Assembly (NCBI RefSeq): GCF_004912275.1
Contig: NZ_STGY01000055.1
Coordinates: 36,145 to 100,144, forward strand
Direction of reading: 5' to 3'
Source of the DNA: Glycomyces buryatensis
GTDB taxonomy: Bacteria > Actinomycetota > Actinomycetes > Mycobacteriales > Micromonosporaceae
Length of the DNA: 64,000 bases
Below, piece after piece: positions 1 to 8,941 of this stretch. The notes under the pieces were generated by a model. The model saw only the letters and a program-made list of their open reading frames with translations. It did not search any database and was not told where the DNA came from. The translations under genes and the position numbers were made by a program. Position 1 is the first letter of the stretch. Each line of letters opens with the position of its first letter.

Positions 1-80
1 ACGCTCCAGTTGCCGATTGCCCGGAGAGCGACCCGTCGTCTTGGCGAGAGAGTGCCCAGTCTGTTAGGGCGGAGCGGAGA

Positions 81-1814
81 TCAGTCGCCGTCGACGGTGA
101 CCGTGCCGCCGACGAGCCCGGCGGCGGCGCCGTCGGCCAGCGCGGCGGCCTCGCCTCGGGCGGCGTCGAGGGAGTCGCGCAGGTGCAGCAGCTTCGCGTA
201 GGCCGCGCCCCTCCGGCGCTGCTCTTCGAGCGGGAGTCGCGGGACCTTGACCGACAGGAGTCGCCGTTTGGCGCCGGTGGCGGTCCGCTTGGTGGCCTTC
301 GGGATCCGGGCGGCGACGACGGCCGCGAGCCAGGGCAGGTCGATCTGGTCCGAGGTAGCGGTGATGGTCCACTGCGACTCGGCCGCCGCCGAGGCGGGGC
401 CGAGCCGGACGGCCGGGGAGCCGATCGGGTCGACGATGATGGCCGAGGACGCGTCGGCCGCCTTCGGCCCCGAGCCGCCGGCCGCACCCGGGACGACCGT
501 GATGTGGCCGCCCGACGCCAGGTCGGCCAGGCTGACCTCCGGGGCCGTCTCGCCGGGACCGGATCCGAAGCGCGGCAATGAATCCCGTGCCGCGTCCAAC
601 TGCTCGGCGAGCCGTTCCAGCCCGCTCGCGAGGTCGCCGGCGCCCCCGGTCGCGGCGGCCAGGTACACCGCGGGCGAGATGTCCACGTCCTCGTCCCACA
701 GGCTCATGAGCGGCACCGTCACCGAGTGCGCGGTCGCGATGGGCGAGTGCGGGTCGTCGGCGAGCGCCCGCCAGGTCTCGGCCACGTCGGAGCCGGTCGA
801 CACCAGCAGCTGGGTCGTCTCGCCGCGCGGCACCAGGACCCAGATGTGCGCCTTGGTGTCCGGGTGGTCGACCACGGCCCGCAGCGCGCCCCATCGCAGC
901 AGTTCGGAGCGCAGGCGCCGTCCCGAACGCCGGTGGGCGACCTGCGCGGGCATCCGGACGACCGCGACGCCGCCGGGCGCCAGGAGCGCCAGGCAGTGCA
1001 GGGCCCAGGCCAGTTCGGGCTCGGTGCGCGGGGGCGTGCCGTAGGCCAGGCGCGGGTCGTCGCCGGCGGGGAGCCGTTCGTACCCGGAGTCCTTGACATT
1101 GAAGGGCGGGTCGCACACCACCAGGTCGTAGCGCCGCTCGGGCAAGGCCCCCAGCAGTGAGTCGCCGACGCGGATGTCGATGTCGGCCTCCGGATCGGCC
1201 AGCCGCAGCCGCTCGGTGGCGATCGCGGCGCGGGCGGCCGACAGCTCCTGTCCGCCGATGGCCGAACAGGGCCCGACGCGCCGGACGGTGGCGGCGAGCA
1301 GGTCCCCGTCGTCGCAGGCGGGATCGAAGACGGCCGGCTCGGAGCGCGCCGGGGCGCAGGCGGCCGCGACGTCGACCAGGGTGTGCAGTCCGGGCGCGGT
1401 GCCGGTTCCGGCGGCCTCGCGGGCGCGCTCCACGAAGAACTCGAACAGCTCGGCCGCGTCGGCGCTCTCGCTCAGTTCGCTCAGGAGCCCGGCCAGGTGC
1501 CGGTGCTCGGTGCGCTCGCCCGCGAGCGCGGAAGCGATGGCGCCCAAGGCGTCCCCGGCCGTGGGGTAGTCGACGGACAGGGAGAACCAGAGCCGGTCGG
1601 CGCCGGTGACGTGCAGGGCGCGGCCGTGCTCGGCGGCCCACTGCTCGATGTCGGCGAGTGCGAAGCGGGGGCGGCGGGAGGCCTCGTCGATGGGGGCGGG
1701 GAAGTCGGGTTCCCTACGGCGCCAATTGCTGACGGCATTGCGGCCGACCCCGGCCAGTCGGGCGAGGTCGGTCAGCGTGATGGTCTCGCCGGTCCTGGTG
1801 TGATCTGCGCTCAT
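81..1814 (-). CDS. Orphan N6-adenine DNA methylase with N-terminal helix-turn-helix
   Basis: The protein (577 aa) begins with a helix-turn-helix at about residues 12-33 (TDLARLAGVGRNAVSNWRRR), followed by a type I/gamma-type N6-adenine methyltransferase fold. The SAM-binding motif I is seen as FDPACDDG (about 163-170), where many relatives have a glycine for the second D. The catalytic motif IV is DPPF (235-238) in place of the usual NPPF/NPPY. The C-terminal 90 residues (PRLPLEEQRRRGAAYAKL...) look like the end of a specificity-type domain. No restriction subunit or separate specificity gene is visible next to it, so it is probably a solitary methylase or regulator; a partner to the left of the window cannot be excluded. 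The family call is firm; the biological role is not known. Confidence 0.8.
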   Translation of the reverse strand: MSADHTRTGETITLTDLARLAGVGRNAVSNWRRREPDFPAPIDEASRRPRFALADIEQWAAEHGRALHVTGADRLWFSLSVDYPTAGDALGAIASALAGERTEHRHLAGLLSELSESADAAELFEFFVERAREAAGTGTAPGLHTLVDVAAACAPARSEPAVFDPACDDGDLLAATVRRVGPCSAIGGQELSAARAAIATERLRLADPEADIDIRVGDSLLGALPERRYDLVVCDPPFNVKDSGYERLPAGDDPRLAYGTPPRTEPELAWALHCLALLAPGGVAVVRMPAQVAHRRSGRRLRSELLRWGALRAVVDHPDTKAHIWVLVPRGETTQLLVSTGSDVAETWRALADDPHSPIATAHSVTVPLMSLWDEDVDISPAVYLAAATGGAGDLASGLERLAEQLDAARDSLPRFGSGPGETAPEVSLADLASGGHITVVPGAAGGSGPKAADASSAIIVDPIGSPAVRLGPASAAAESQWTITATSDQIDLPWLAAVVAARIPKATKRTATGAKRRLLSVKVPRLPLEEQRRRGAAYAKLLHLRDSLDAARGEAAALADGAAAGLVGGTVTVDGD

Positions 1815-1942
1815 GCGGCTCCCCTGTTCGCGTTTGTCAGATCCTACCCACCCCCCGTGCGGACGCTTGACACAGCATTCTATGCTTGTGAAGTGAGTTC
1901 ACGTGCAACAGTTCGTGACAAGTTCTACACGGAAGGTCAATC

Positions 1943-2566
1943 ATGAAGCAGGAAATCGAGTTCCCGGTCATCGCCAAGCGCCTCCTCGCCGCCGCCGGCG
2001 CCGGACTCTTCGGCCTGGCCGCGCTGACCGCTTGCGACGCAGCCGCGTCGGATGGCTCGGGCGGCTCGACCGACTCTGGTGGCGACACCGCCGAAAAAGC
2101 GGCGGAGACCTGTGAGGTCGCCCCCGCCGAGGAAGGCGCGGGCACCGACTTCGAGGCCCCGCTGGCGACCTGCCAGGCCGCCAGCATTCCCGGCTGGGAC
2201 GTCGCGGTCACCGCCGTCGAGCTCGACGCCACCGAGACCGTCCTGGACGCGAATACGTTCAATGAGGACGTCGCGGACGGCACGCAGTACCTCATGTACA
2301 CCCTGACCGCGATCAACACCGGCGACGCGGCCGCCGACCCGTTCCTCGACCTGACGACCTCCGTCGACATCGGCGACCTGCGCTACGACGAGACGTGCGG
2401 CGTGCTGCCCAACGACATGGTCGACGTCGGCGAGATCGCCCCCGGCGATTCCTTCACCGCCAACGACTGCGACTTCATCGACTCCGAGGGTGCGGAGTCC
2501 GCCGTCCTCGCCGTTTCGTCCCTCATGGACATGGAATCGACCGAGGTCTACTTCAAGCTCGGCTAA
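1943..2566 (+). CDS. Secreted lipoprotein, DUF4352-like
   Basis: This is a 207-residue lipoprotein. The N-terminus has a hydrophobic signal peptide ending in the lipobox LTAC, with the acylated cysteine at residue 31. A short acidic, Ser/Gly-rich linker follows, then a domain of about 140 residues with the pattern of telokin-like DUF4352 proteins (YLMYTLTAINTGDAA...). It should sit on the outer face of the cytoplasmic membrane; the function is unknown. A strong hairpin follows directly, so it is probably a single-gene unit. Its signal peptide closely resembles that of the next gene, with the cysteine at the same residue, which suggests the two share an origin at least at their N-termini. Confidence 0.8.
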   Translation: MKQEIEFPVIAKRLLAAAGAGLFGLAALTACDAAASDGSGGSTDSGGDTAEKAAETCEVAPAEEGAGTDFEAPLATCQAASIPGWDVAVTAVELDATETVLDANTFNEDVADGTQYLMYTLTAINTGDAAADPFLDLTTSVDIGDLRYDETCGVLPNDMVDVGEIAPGDSFTANDCDFIDSEGAESAVLAVSSLMDMESTEVYFKLG

Positions 2567-2582
2567 ACACCCGAAGACGGGA

Positions 2583-2613
2583 GGGCGCGGGTTCCTCGGC
2601 GGAACCCGCGCCC
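2583..2613 (+). terminator. Terminator after DUF4352-like lipoprotein
   Basis: A perfect 13-bp stem (2583-2595 with 2601-2613) with a 5-nt loop begins 17 nt after the stop codon and is followed by TTCT. It is a typical GC-rich actinobacterial intrinsic terminator. Confidence 0.8.
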
Positions 2614-2823
2614 TTCTCTGCCAGATACATCCAGATGCCGTGACGTTCGCCATGTCTTCGACACGTTAAGCAAAGTGCGTTAATTCTTTCCCCAGTTCAG
2701 GGACCCGCGTTTTGGCCCCGCCACGCAATGCGATTGGTGTCGATCTCATAGGCTCCTGGCAGTTCTTCTCAACCGCGGCACCCATCACGCGGCCATTCAG
2801 AGATCCATCCCAAGAAAGCAGCC

Positions 2824-3525
2824 ATGGAAAACGACATCAAGACCCCCCGTTCCTACAAGCGACTCCTCGCCCTCGCCGGTGCAGGCCTCCTCGGCGTGGC
2901 CGCGCTGAGCGGTTGCAACGCCCTCTCGGACGCCGTCGACGACGCCTCCTCGGAAGACCCCGACGCGGTCAACGAAGAGGCCTACGACGCGGCCGCCGAC
3001 GTCGTCCCCGGTGACTGCCTCACCGTCGACTTCATGGGCGCCACGGAAGAAGAGTTCACCATCCCCTGCGACGACGAGGGCGCCTACTGGGAGATCACCG
3101 AGATCTCCGCCGACACCGGCGCCACCGCCACGGGCGGCACCCTCAGCGACAACCAGCCGCTGTTCGACCTGTGCGGTGAGGAGGTCGGCGCGATCACCCC
3201 GGGCAGCCCGGTCACCGACTGGAACATGGTCTACGACGAGACCACCGGCAACGTCGACTACCTCTACTGCACCCAGGCGATCGGCGGCATCGTCGCCGAC
3301 GCGGGCGAGTGCTTCTCCAGCTCCGACTTCTACTCGACGGCCATCCCCTGCGACGACGCCGAGGCCGACACCGAGGTCGCCTCGGTGGTCTCCCTGGAGC
3401 TCGGCGAGTACAGCGAGGATGACCTGGCGACCGCCGCCGCCGACTGTACCTCCAGCGCCTCCTTCCCGACGACGGACCAGTTCGGCCGTTCCACGGGCGT
3501 CTTCTGCATCGAAAGCCTCATGTAA
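2824..3525 (+). CDS. Secreted lipoprotein, LppU/septum-formation-like
   Basis: The product is a 233-residue lipoprotein with lipobox LSGC (cysteine 31) after a signal peptide that aligns well with that of the upstream lipoprotein. The mature part is acidic and has regularly spaced cysteines (GDCL, IPCDDEG, DLCGEE, LYCTQ, GECF, IPCDD), with two half-repeats starting VVPGDCLTVDF and VADAGECFSSS. This duplicated Cys pattern resembles the LppU/septum-formation-related domain found in actinobacterial lipoproteins. The role is unknown. It has its own upstream region of about 250 bp and its own terminator, so it is probably monocistronic. Confidence 0.75.
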   Translation: MENDIKTPRSYKRLLALAGAGLLGVAALSGCNALSDAVDDASSEDPDAVNEEAYDAAADVVPGDCLTVDFMGATEEEFTIPCDDEGAYWEITEISADTGATATGGTLSDNQPLFDLCGEEVGAITPGSPVTDWNMVYDETTGNVDYLYCTQAIGGIVADAGECFSSSDFYSTAIPCDDAEADTEVASVVSLELGEYSEDDLATAAADCTSSASFPTTDQFGRSTGVFCIESLM

Positions 3526-3552
3526 TCCACTGGCGAGCAATCGAATACGACG

Positions 3553-3580
3553 AAGCCCGGGGGCCGTGCCCCCGGGCTTT
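3553..3580 (+). terminator. Terminator after LppU-like lipoprotein
   Basis: An 11-bp stem (3553-3563 with 3569-3579) with a 5-nt loop ends in a short T run (CTTTT), 28 nt after the stop codon. Confidence 0.85.
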
Positions 3581-3664
3581 TCGCATCGCCGGAGAACGCG
3601 ATTCATGCCGATCCGATAAGCGGAATGTCATGTCCCGCATACGGACTCGGAACTGAATTCGGAC

Positions 3665-4372
3665 TCAGGGAATGAACACCACGTACTCGCGGAGATGATG
3701 CTCGAAGGTGGGGCTGATCTCGATCACCAGCAGCACCTCGCCGAGGCTCCCGAACGGTCCGGAGCGGGCCACCCAGTCCTGGATCTGACGGGCGCTGGTA
3801 ATGGTCACTCCGGGCAGGCCCGCCAGGACGTGGGCGGGGGCGTGGTTGAGGTCGACCAGGCCGCCGTCGTCGAACTGGCGCGGCAGATCCGGGCGGCCGA
3901 TGCCGAGTCGCTTGGCCAGCATCGGATCGGCGTCGACGGTGCGGCGGGCCTGCTCCCGCAGGTGCCGGGCCCGATCGACCACCTCGGTGCCTTCGAGGCG
4001 GGCCACCGGCACCTGCGGCCGAGCCGGCTTCTCCCAGACGGACGGCCGGATGACGAACAGGTGCCCCGTCGCGCCGAGCGTGCCGAGCCCGATGAAGGCG
4101 ATGTTCATCGCGTCGACTCCGGAAGGCGCCTGATCCCCGAAGCTCCCCATGATCCCGCATGCGGCGATGAGCGTGGCGCTGTAGACGATCAAGCCGATGA
4201 GCGTATTGGTGGTGCGGCGCCGGCTCAAGGCGATCGCGAACGCGATGGGCGTGCCGAGCCCACAGGTCAACAGCGGAAGTAGGGCCCACAGGATGGTGCC
4301 GCTGCGGGAGAAGTTCGTGGTGGTTCGCTTGGGACTGTTCGTAGGTGGGACATAAGGACCGGAGGCGGTCAT
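3665..4372 (-). CDS. Membrane protein with C-terminal helix-hairpin-helix (ComEA-like) domain
   Basis: The 235-residue product has three hydrophobic segments (about 28-50, 59-78 and 88-108) and a cytosolic or exported C-terminal helix-hairpin-helix: VDLNHAPAHVLAGLPGVT followed by ARQIQDWVARSGPFGSLGEV, the hallmark of ComEA/PulG-associated HhH modules. Such domains bind DNA non-specifically or act as protein contacts. The start codon lies directly after the stop of the upstream kinase gene (TAGATG), so the two are co-transcribed and probably translationally coupled. Its connection to the kinase is unknown; it could be a substrate or effector. Confidence 0.75.
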   Translation of the reverse strand: MTASGPYVPPTNSPKRTTTNFSRSGTILWALLPLLTCGLGTPIAFAIALSRRRTTNTLIGLIVYSATLIAACGIMGSFGDQAPSGVDAMNIAFIGLGTLGATGHLFVIRPSVWEKPARPQVPVARLEGTEVVDRARHLREQARRTVDADPMLAKRLGIGRPDLPRQFDDGGLVDLNHAPAHVLAGLPGVTITSARQIQDWVARSGPFGSLGEVLLVIEISPTFEHHLREYVVFIP

Positions 4373-5809
4373 CTAACGGGGACTCCCAGTGGCGGAGGTG
4401 GCCTGCACCGGCCACACCGGGCCCGCCTGGGGCGGAATGGCCCAGGCCCGAAGCAGCCGCTCGGCCTCGATGGTATCCGGCTCGGCCGGACCGAGCGCCG
4501 CCGCCATGTCCTTCACCAATGCCGCGAGCGACTGATGCGCCTCCCCGCCGCGCCCGAGCGCCACGAGCATGTCCACCGCGATCCGCCTGGAGCGCAACGT
4601 ATCCCGATGCCGCTCGCCGAGCAGGCGCCGCTGCCGCTCGATGACGGCGCCGAGACCGGCCAGGGCACTGGAGGCATTGCCAAGGGCCGCAAGGCATTGG
4701 GCGGCCCTGACTTGGCAGTGCAGTCCCCGGGCCGGTTCGGCGGCCTCGAAATCGGCGGTGAGGGAGCGATACGCCGTCAGCGCGCCGTGGAAGTCTCCGG
4801 AGGAGAAGGCCCACTCGGCCTCCTCGAGCCGGCCTGTGGCGCCGCGCGGGGCGGGAGCGGGGGAGGTCCGGCCGGCGGCGGCGGCCACGTCCGGCGGAGC
4901 GAGCGGCGCCCGGAGCGGCCACGTCGGATCCCCCGAATCATGAGCGGCCGCACCGGAAACGGGAACCTGGCCGAACAGCCTCGCCAGTTGCAGGAAGACC
5001 TCGGACGCCGACGAGGGCCGCCGCTCGGGCTCCTTGGAGAGCAGCGAGGCGATGAGCGAATCCAACTCGCTCGGCACCTCGGGATGCCTGCGCCGCACGG
5101 GCTCGGGAATCTCGGTGAGATGGGCGGTCTGCACCTCGTAGGCGCTGGAGTGAGAGGCGAAGAGGCGCTCGCCGGTGGTCATCTCGTAGAGCAGGGCGCC
5201 GAGCGAGTACAGGTCGGAGGAGGGCCCGACGGGCTTGGCCAGGATCTGCTCGGGAGCCATGTAGTTCACCGTCCCGGGCTTGTCGCCGGTGGCGGTCAAC
5301 TGCGTGACATCGGGCTCCAGAATGGAGGCGATCCCGAAATCGACCACGCTGACCAATCCGCTCAGGCCGACGATGATATTGGCGGGCTTGAGATCCCGGT
5401 GGACGACACCGGCGGCGTGGGCGGCGGCGAGCACCGAGGCCAATTGAGCCCCAACGGCCACGGCCCAATCGGTGGGGAACGGCCCGGTCTCGTCGAGCAG
5501 ATCCCGCAGGCTCAGCCCGGGCAGGTATTCCATGACCAGGTAGAGCTCGTCGCCGTCCTCATCGACCCCGGCATCGAAGATGGCGGGAATGCCGGGGTGG
5601 GAGATCCGGGCGGTGACACGGGCCTCGCGCCCGAACCGGGCGACGATCTCCTCGCGCCCGGGACCATGCAACAGGTCGGGCTTGACCACCTTGACGGCCA
5701 CCTCGCGGTCCAGCCGGGCATCGATCCCCTGCCAGACACGCCCCATCCCGCCGGCCCCGATCGGCCGCGCGAGCGAATAACGGTCGCCGACCACACGCCT
5801 AGACTCCAC
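4373..5809 (-). CDS. Serine/threonine protein kinase with C-terminal TPR-like region
   Basis: The 478-residue protein has a complete Hanks-type kinase domain in residues 10-285: glycine loop GAGGMG (18-23), ATP lysine K40 (VAVK), catalytic loop HRDLKPAN (137-144), DFG (157-159), and an activation segment ending in APE. After a Pro/Ala linker (about 285-335) comes an alpha-helical region with TPR-like pairs (AEWAFSSGDFHGALTAYRSL; RAAQCLAALGNASSALAGL). There is no transmembrane segment, so it is a cytosolic kinase, unlike PASTA-type PknB. The gene directly downstream (HhH membrane protein) is the likely partner. The kinase call is certain from motifs; substrates are unknown. Confidence 0.92.
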   Translation of the reverse strand: MESRRVVGDRYSLARPIGAGGMGRVWQGIDARLDREVAVKVVKPDLLHGPGREEIVARFGREARVTARISHPGIPAIFDAGVDEDGDELYLVMEYLPGLSLRDLLDETGPFPTDWAVAVGAQLASVLAAAHAAGVVHRDLKPANIIVGLSGLVSVVDFGIASILEPDVTQLTATGDKPGTVNYMAPEQILAKPVGPSSDLYSLGALLYEMTTGERLFASHSSAYEVQTAHLTEIPEPVRRRHPEVPSELDSLIASLLSKEPERRPSSASEVFLQLARLFGQVPVSGAAAHDSGDPTWPLRAPLAPPDVAAAAGRTSPAPAPRGATGRLEEAEWAFSSGDFHGALTAYRSLTADFEAAEPARGLHCQVRAAQCLAALGNASSALAGLGAVIERQRRLLGERHRDTLRSRRIAVDMLVALGRGGEAHQSLAALVKDMAAALGPAEPDTIEAERLLRAWAIPPQAGPVWPVQATSATGSPR

Positions 5810-5880
5810 CCCATATTTCTACCCGCCCCCGCCCAGCCCAAAGCGTGACCAACCGGATCCGGCCAGCAGCCGGGTCGGGA

Positions 5881-6564
5881 TCAGCCGTCGTCCTCATCGG
5901 CATCGTCGTCGGCGAAGTACGCCTCGATACGGCGATTGAGTTCCCGCCGCCTGCCGCGATCCACTTGGGCCCCATCGAAGAGATCGGCCCGCATCTCCCG
6001 CAGCAGATGGTGCCAGGGGTCGCCTTCGATGCCCGGGAACTCTTCGGCGTCCACCTCGAGGATGGAAGCGAGCTCCACCAGATTCTGGTAGTAGAGACGC
6101 TCGTATTCGGGACCGAGCACGACCTCGTCAATGAAGGCGGCGAGGGAGTCCTTGACGATGATGAAGTTGTCCCGCAGGTTCCAATCCCAGGCGTCGGCGT
6201 CATAGAACACCGTCTCCCCGGTTTGAGCATGGAGCAGGATCGCCGTGGTGTCGGCCAGCTCGGACTCGCCGATGACATGCCAATCGTGCTCGCCCTGCCA
6301 CTCGGTCTCGGACTCATCGAGTTTCCATCGGCCCCAATGCTCCCGGCCGGAGAACCGCAGCTGCCCCAGTTGACGACCCGCGAGGGCGGCGGCCAGGCGC
6401 TCTTGCGGCTCCAGGCTCAGGTCTTTGAAATGCTCCGTATCGAGCTCCCGGCGAAACTCCTCGCCGTGCTCCCAGATTCGCAGCACATTCGCCGCGAACC
6501 GCACGCCATCGGCGGCGAGTAGATAGTCGACCTTCGTCTTGATCGATTCGAGTTCAGCGTTCAT
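5881..6564 (-). CDS. SUKH-like (SMI1/KNR4-type) hypothetical protein
   Basis: I place the start at the ATG at 6564 because an AGAAGGA ribosome-binding site lies just upstream; an upstream in-frame extension to 6687 has no such support. The 227-residue product is acidic and has no signal peptide. Its middle (WHVIGESELADTTAILLHAQTGETVFYDADAWDW...DSLAAFIDEVVLGPEY) follows the beta-strand/helix pattern of SUKH superfamily proteins, many of which are immunity proteins to secreted toxins. The assignment is by pattern only. It is divergent from the double zinc-module gene at 6749, and a fragment resembling its N-terminus occurs at 8942-9025. Confidence 0.5.
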   Translation of the reverse strand: MNAELESIKTKVDYLLAADGVRFAANVLRIWEHGEEFRRELDTEHFKDLSLEPQERLAAALAGRQLGQLRFSGREHWGRWKLDESETEWQGEHDWHVIGESELADTTAILLHAQTGETVFYDADAWDWNLRDNFIIVKDSLAAFIDEVVLGPEYERLYYQNLVELASILEVDAEEFPGIEGDPWHHLLREMRADLFDGAQVDRGRRRELNRRIEAYFADDDADEDDG

Positions 6565-6748
6565 CGTGATCCTTCTCTCGGGCCAACCGCAGCCGTTCGT
6601 CCGGTGCGAGTGATGCCGTGCCGCAACGCTAGTTCGCTCTGGCCGGATTCTAAGGTTCCCAGGTTCGGATACGGTGAGGGGCGGCATCCCGATGCGGGAC
6701 GCGATCCCCTTATAGCGGAGGACATCCGATGGTGGGTACGGCCGAGAT

Positions 6749-8902
6749 ATGAGCGACGCAGCCGAAACCGATCGCCTGGTGGTCGAGTGCCTCAGCTGTT
6801 CTGGGTCGGGGCGTCAGATCAGTGCGTGTTCCTGCACGAAGACCGGCAACACGCTGGTCGTCTCCGAAAGCGCCGCATTGGGTTCGTACGAGGCGTTCGT
6901 CAAATGCCGCCTCTGCCACGGGTCGGGGACGGTCACGTATCGCTGCATCACCTGCTCCGGCGAGGGGCGGGCCCGCGGGCAGCTGGTGGTCTCGGCGGTC
7001 AACACCGGCACCGGACAGGTCGCCTCGGTCTCCGTGATCCCCGGCGTCATCACCCCGGTCAAAGTGGGCCCGGACGATCGGGGCCGGGAATGGGTACTGC
7101 CGCTCGGCGAGGTGCTGGGCGACGTCGCCGCCCAGGTCGGTCTCGACACCAAGCCCGCCTTGACCGGCTTCGGCTTCTACCGGTGGCGCCCGATCCGCCT
7201 CGCCCGCGAATGGGACCCCGAGATGGAAGCGGCAGAACGATTCCGGATCGAGGCCGAGGCGCTGGCCTCCAATGAGCGCGGGCGCCGCCAGGTCCTCATC
7301 GCGCACCCGAACCAGACCTGGCCCGCCGACCCGGACCAGCGGTTGGCCGAGTTGTGCTCCCTCGCTGCGGCGTTGCGGGTGGACCTGATGGTGTGGCGGC
7401 ATGCTCGGGCCACCGGACCGGATGGCCGACCGCGGTTCTCGTGGTGGGTCGGCTTGACGCTGCCGGGTGTGCCGCTGCCGGTCGGGGGACCACCGTCCTG
7501 GCCCCGTCACATGAACCTGCGGAAAGCCTTGCTGCGCGCTGACTCCCAAGACATGGTCGACCGGTTCCATCCCGGCCACAACGATGACCGGCCCGGTGGG
7601 ACTCCCGGCCGTTTCGTCGACGACGCTTCGGGCACCGGGCCCGCCGCTCCCGGCCCGGCATCGCAGCTGGCGCGCGAGCTCGAAGTGCTCGGCGGGGAAA
7701 CCGATCCGGCCGCGGCGATCTGGCGCGACGGCGCCTGGCATTTGACGAAGGTCGTAGTCGCACGCGTCCGGGAGACGCTCATCCCGATCGAAACCGGCCA
7801 GGTCGAGCAGCGCCATCTCGCCGAATGGGCCCTGGAGACCGAGCCGCCGACGCCTACGTGGCTGGCCGCACCGATCCCGTCCCACGGCTGTGCGACCTGC
7901 CAGACCGGTACCGCCTGGTCGCAGTGCCAGTGCATTGACAACCGCAACGGGGACGCCTATTCGCGCTGCGCGGTGTGCGGCGGGACCGGGGAGCGGCCTT
8001 CGGAGACCTGCTCCACCTGTGGACACTCGGGCCGCATTCACACTGGCGCGGTCATCACCGTCACCGACGCTCGCTCCTTCGCCCGCCACATCAACCTCGC
8101 ACCTCCCCCGGCCCCGCCCGGCACCCAGCCCACTCCGGTCGCCGCGCACGGCGGGGATCGGACGCTCCATCGGCTCGGCAAGCCTTGGCGGCTCGGCGGA
8201 ATCCTCAAAGAATTCGGGATCGATCCGGCGAACGTGACCATCGCCGGCGGCCCCGACATGAGCAGCCAAATCTTCGACGGCACTTGCACCGCACTCGTAG
8301 GCGCCGACCACGACGCGCAGGCGCGGGCGTTCTGCGAGCGAATCAGCCGCGGCTGGAGGGCCGGGCGGGTCTTCTGGCGGTTGCGCCGCCCTGATGAGCG
8401 CGGCGTCAAGGCGCTGGCGCAGGCCGCGAACGCGTTCGGGCTCGACCTGGTCGTCGGGGCCCGATTTCAGGCACCCGTGCCCGCCGTCCCTGACTCGGTC
8501 GCGGTTGGGACCCGCTGGTCCGCATACGTTCTCGACCCGGAAGAGCGGCATAGGCAAGAAACCTGGCTGGGCGCCGACCGGCCATTCGCCGCGGCGGTGG
8601 GCTTCGGTTGGGAGCATTGGACGCGCGTATTCGAGTACCAGCGGTTCGCACCCACCGCGGTGCTGTCCGAACCGCAGCGGACCGACCCGGCATCGGCGGA
8701 CCTCGACAGGCTCGAACCCGTCCTCGACGGACTCGCCCGCCGCTGCGCCGACCCCGAACCTCGGACGGTCAAGCTCCACCTCAGCCCGGACCGCGCGCTC
8801 ATCAGATTGGAGGAGCGTTCGAACACCCCCGGTGAACGCGACTGGCGGGTGCTGGCCGACGCGGCGACGTTCACCGAGGCCGTCGCACAACTCAACGACT
8901 GA
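6749..8902 (+). CDS. Large protein with two DnaJ-like CxxCxGxG zinc modules
   Basis: I do not recognise this 717-residue protein as a named family. It contains two separate zinc-finger clusters of the DnaJ cysteine-rich type. The first has CLSCSGSG (14-21), CSC (27-29), CRLCHGSG (53-60) and CITCSGEG (66-73). The second, around residues 380-427, has CATCQTG, CQC, CAVCGGTG and CSTCGHSG. Each cluster is followed by a beta-rich stretch (GQLVVSAVNTGTGQV; GAVITVTDARSF) and then a mixed alpha/beta region of about 250 residues, so the protein looks like an internal duplication. There is no J domain, signal peptide or membrane segment. It sits between two SUKH-type genes on the opposite strand. A chaperone-like or RNA/protein-binding role is possible but not shown. 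Confidence 0.75.
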   Translation: MSDAAETDRLVVECLSCSGSGRQISACSCTKTGNTLVVSESAALGSYEAFVKCRLCHGSGTVTYRCITCSGEGRARGQLVVSAVNTGTGQVASVSVIPGVITPVKVGPDDRGREWVLPLGEVLGDVAAQVGLDTKPALTGFGFYRWRPIRLAREWDPEMEAAERFRIEAEALASNERGRRQVLIAHPNQTWPADPDQRLAELCSLAAALRVDLMVWRHARATGPDGRPRFSWWVGLTLPGVPLPVGGPPSWPRHMNLRKALLRADSQDMVDRFHPGHNDDRPGGTPGRFVDDASGTGPAAPGPASQLARELEVLGGETDPAAAIWRDGAWHLTKVVVARVRETLIPIETGQVEQRHLAEWALETEPPTPTWLAAPIPSHGCATCQTGTAWSQCQCIDNRNGDAYSRCAVCGGTGERPSETCSTCGHSGRIHTGAVITVTDARSFARHINLAPPPAPPGTQPTPVAAHGGDRTLHRLGKPWRLGGILKEFGIDPANVTIAGGPDMSSQIFDGTCTALVGADHDAQARAFCERISRGWRAGRVFWRLRRPDERGVKALAQAANAFGLDLVVGARFQAPVPAVPDSVAVGTRWSAYVLDPEERHRQETWLGADRPFAAAVGFGWEHWTRVFEYQRFAPTAVLSEPQRTDPASADLDRLEPVLDGLARRCADPEPRTVKLHLSPDRALIRLEERSNTPGERDWRVLADAATFTEAVAQLND

Positions 8903-8941
8903 ATCGACGAGCGTCTCGTGCAGTCCCGCTGTCGTCCATTC

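Noticed and set aside
1887..1906. TTGTGAAGTGAGTTCACGTG upstream of the first lipoprotein as a second Rex site
   Set aside because: The half-sites are separated by five bases rather than four and the second half is degraded, so it does not fit the Rex operator.
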